From Candidatus Abyssobacteria bacterium SURF_17 (GTDB lineage: Bacteria > Abyssobacteria > SURF-5), in contig QZKI01000102.1 of assembly GCA_003598055.1 (NCBI GenBank), positions 1-42,575 on the forward strand: DNA of 42,575 nucleotides. The letters are read 5' to 3'. How positions within the stretch are numbered: position 1 is the first letter of the stretch; each line of letters begins with the position of its first letter. Positions 42,493 to 42,575 of this stretch are shown piece after piece. Position numbers and translations under genes: made by a program. The notes under the pieces are model-generated. The model was given only the letters and a program-made list of their open reading frames with translations. It was not told the origin of the DNA and did not search any database.

Positions 42493-42575
42493 GTCATTGC
42501 GAGCAAAGGGCCGCAGGCCCGAGGGTCGCAGACCCGAGCGAAGCAATCTCTGTGTGCATCTTCAATTCTCCCAAT
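42493..42575. repeat. Dispersed inverted repeat, family A copy 6 (cut by window end)
   Basis: Begins GTCATTGCGAGC and includes GAAGCAATCTCTG; the right end lies beyond the window. The GGGCCGCAGGCCC arm resembles copy 5. Confidence 0.8.

Overview
The window looks like a piece of chromosome from an uncultured diderm (Gram-negative-type) bacterium of moderately high GC. Supporting signs are an AsmA-family envelope protein, lipobox lipoproteins, periplasmic HtrA, sigma-54 activators and GlnD. A complete Bat (aerotolerance) cluster, two sigma-54 activators, a Gld-type ABC cluster and many short dispersed intergenic repeats would suit a Desulfobacterota-like or neighbouring candidate lineage. No taxonomic marker settles this; the RNase P RNA gene is the best handle.

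Layout. 1-3.1 kb (minus): CPA2 cation/proton antiporter, CBS-pair protein and a truncated AsmA-family gene, overlapping or closely spaced, downstream of rnpB (3263-3665, minus). 3.7-6.1 kb (plus): an HDOD protein and a sigma-54 activator with a degenerate receiver. 6.4-8.7 kb: a lipoprotein and a DHA2 drug/proton antiporter. 9.05-18.9 kb (plus): Bat cluster (short BatD-like protein, MoxR, DUF58, DUF4381-like, BatA, BatB, BatC, BatD, BatE) running into glnD and htrA up to 23.0 kb. A strong sigma-54 (-24/-12) promoter match lies in front of the first gene. 23.2-24.2 kb: an XRE repressor and an ImmA/IrrE-like protein under a sigma-70 promoter. 24.2-29.1 kb (minus): a Gld-type ABC ATPase, permease, GldG-like and DUF4340 operon. 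29.4-33.3 kb (minus): groES-groEL, and upstream on the same strand a second sigma-54 activator. The groESL leader has a sigma-54 promoter match, two near-identical 14-bp candidate activator sites and no CIRCE element that I can see. 33.5-42.6 kb: looser accessory DNA with a coiled-coil lipoprotein, small membrane protein, Fe-S/cupin pair, PPC-domain protein, polytopic membrane protein, secreted protein with a rearranged DNRLRE domain, and a geranylgeranyl-reductase-family flavoprotein, interspersed with at least five families of short inverted repeats.

How the genes may work together (inference). Both sigma-54 activators keep the AAA+ core and GAFTGA loop but have lost the receiver phosphoacceptor: one has Val at the Asp position, the other Glu (a phosphomimic). 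The two best sigma-54 promoter matches I found front the chaperonin operon and the Bat-glnD-htrA run. This suggests a sigma-54-controlled envelope and protein-folding stress regulon that does not use standard phosphorelay input. Coordinates and motifs were read by eye; no database search, alignment or structure prediction was run.
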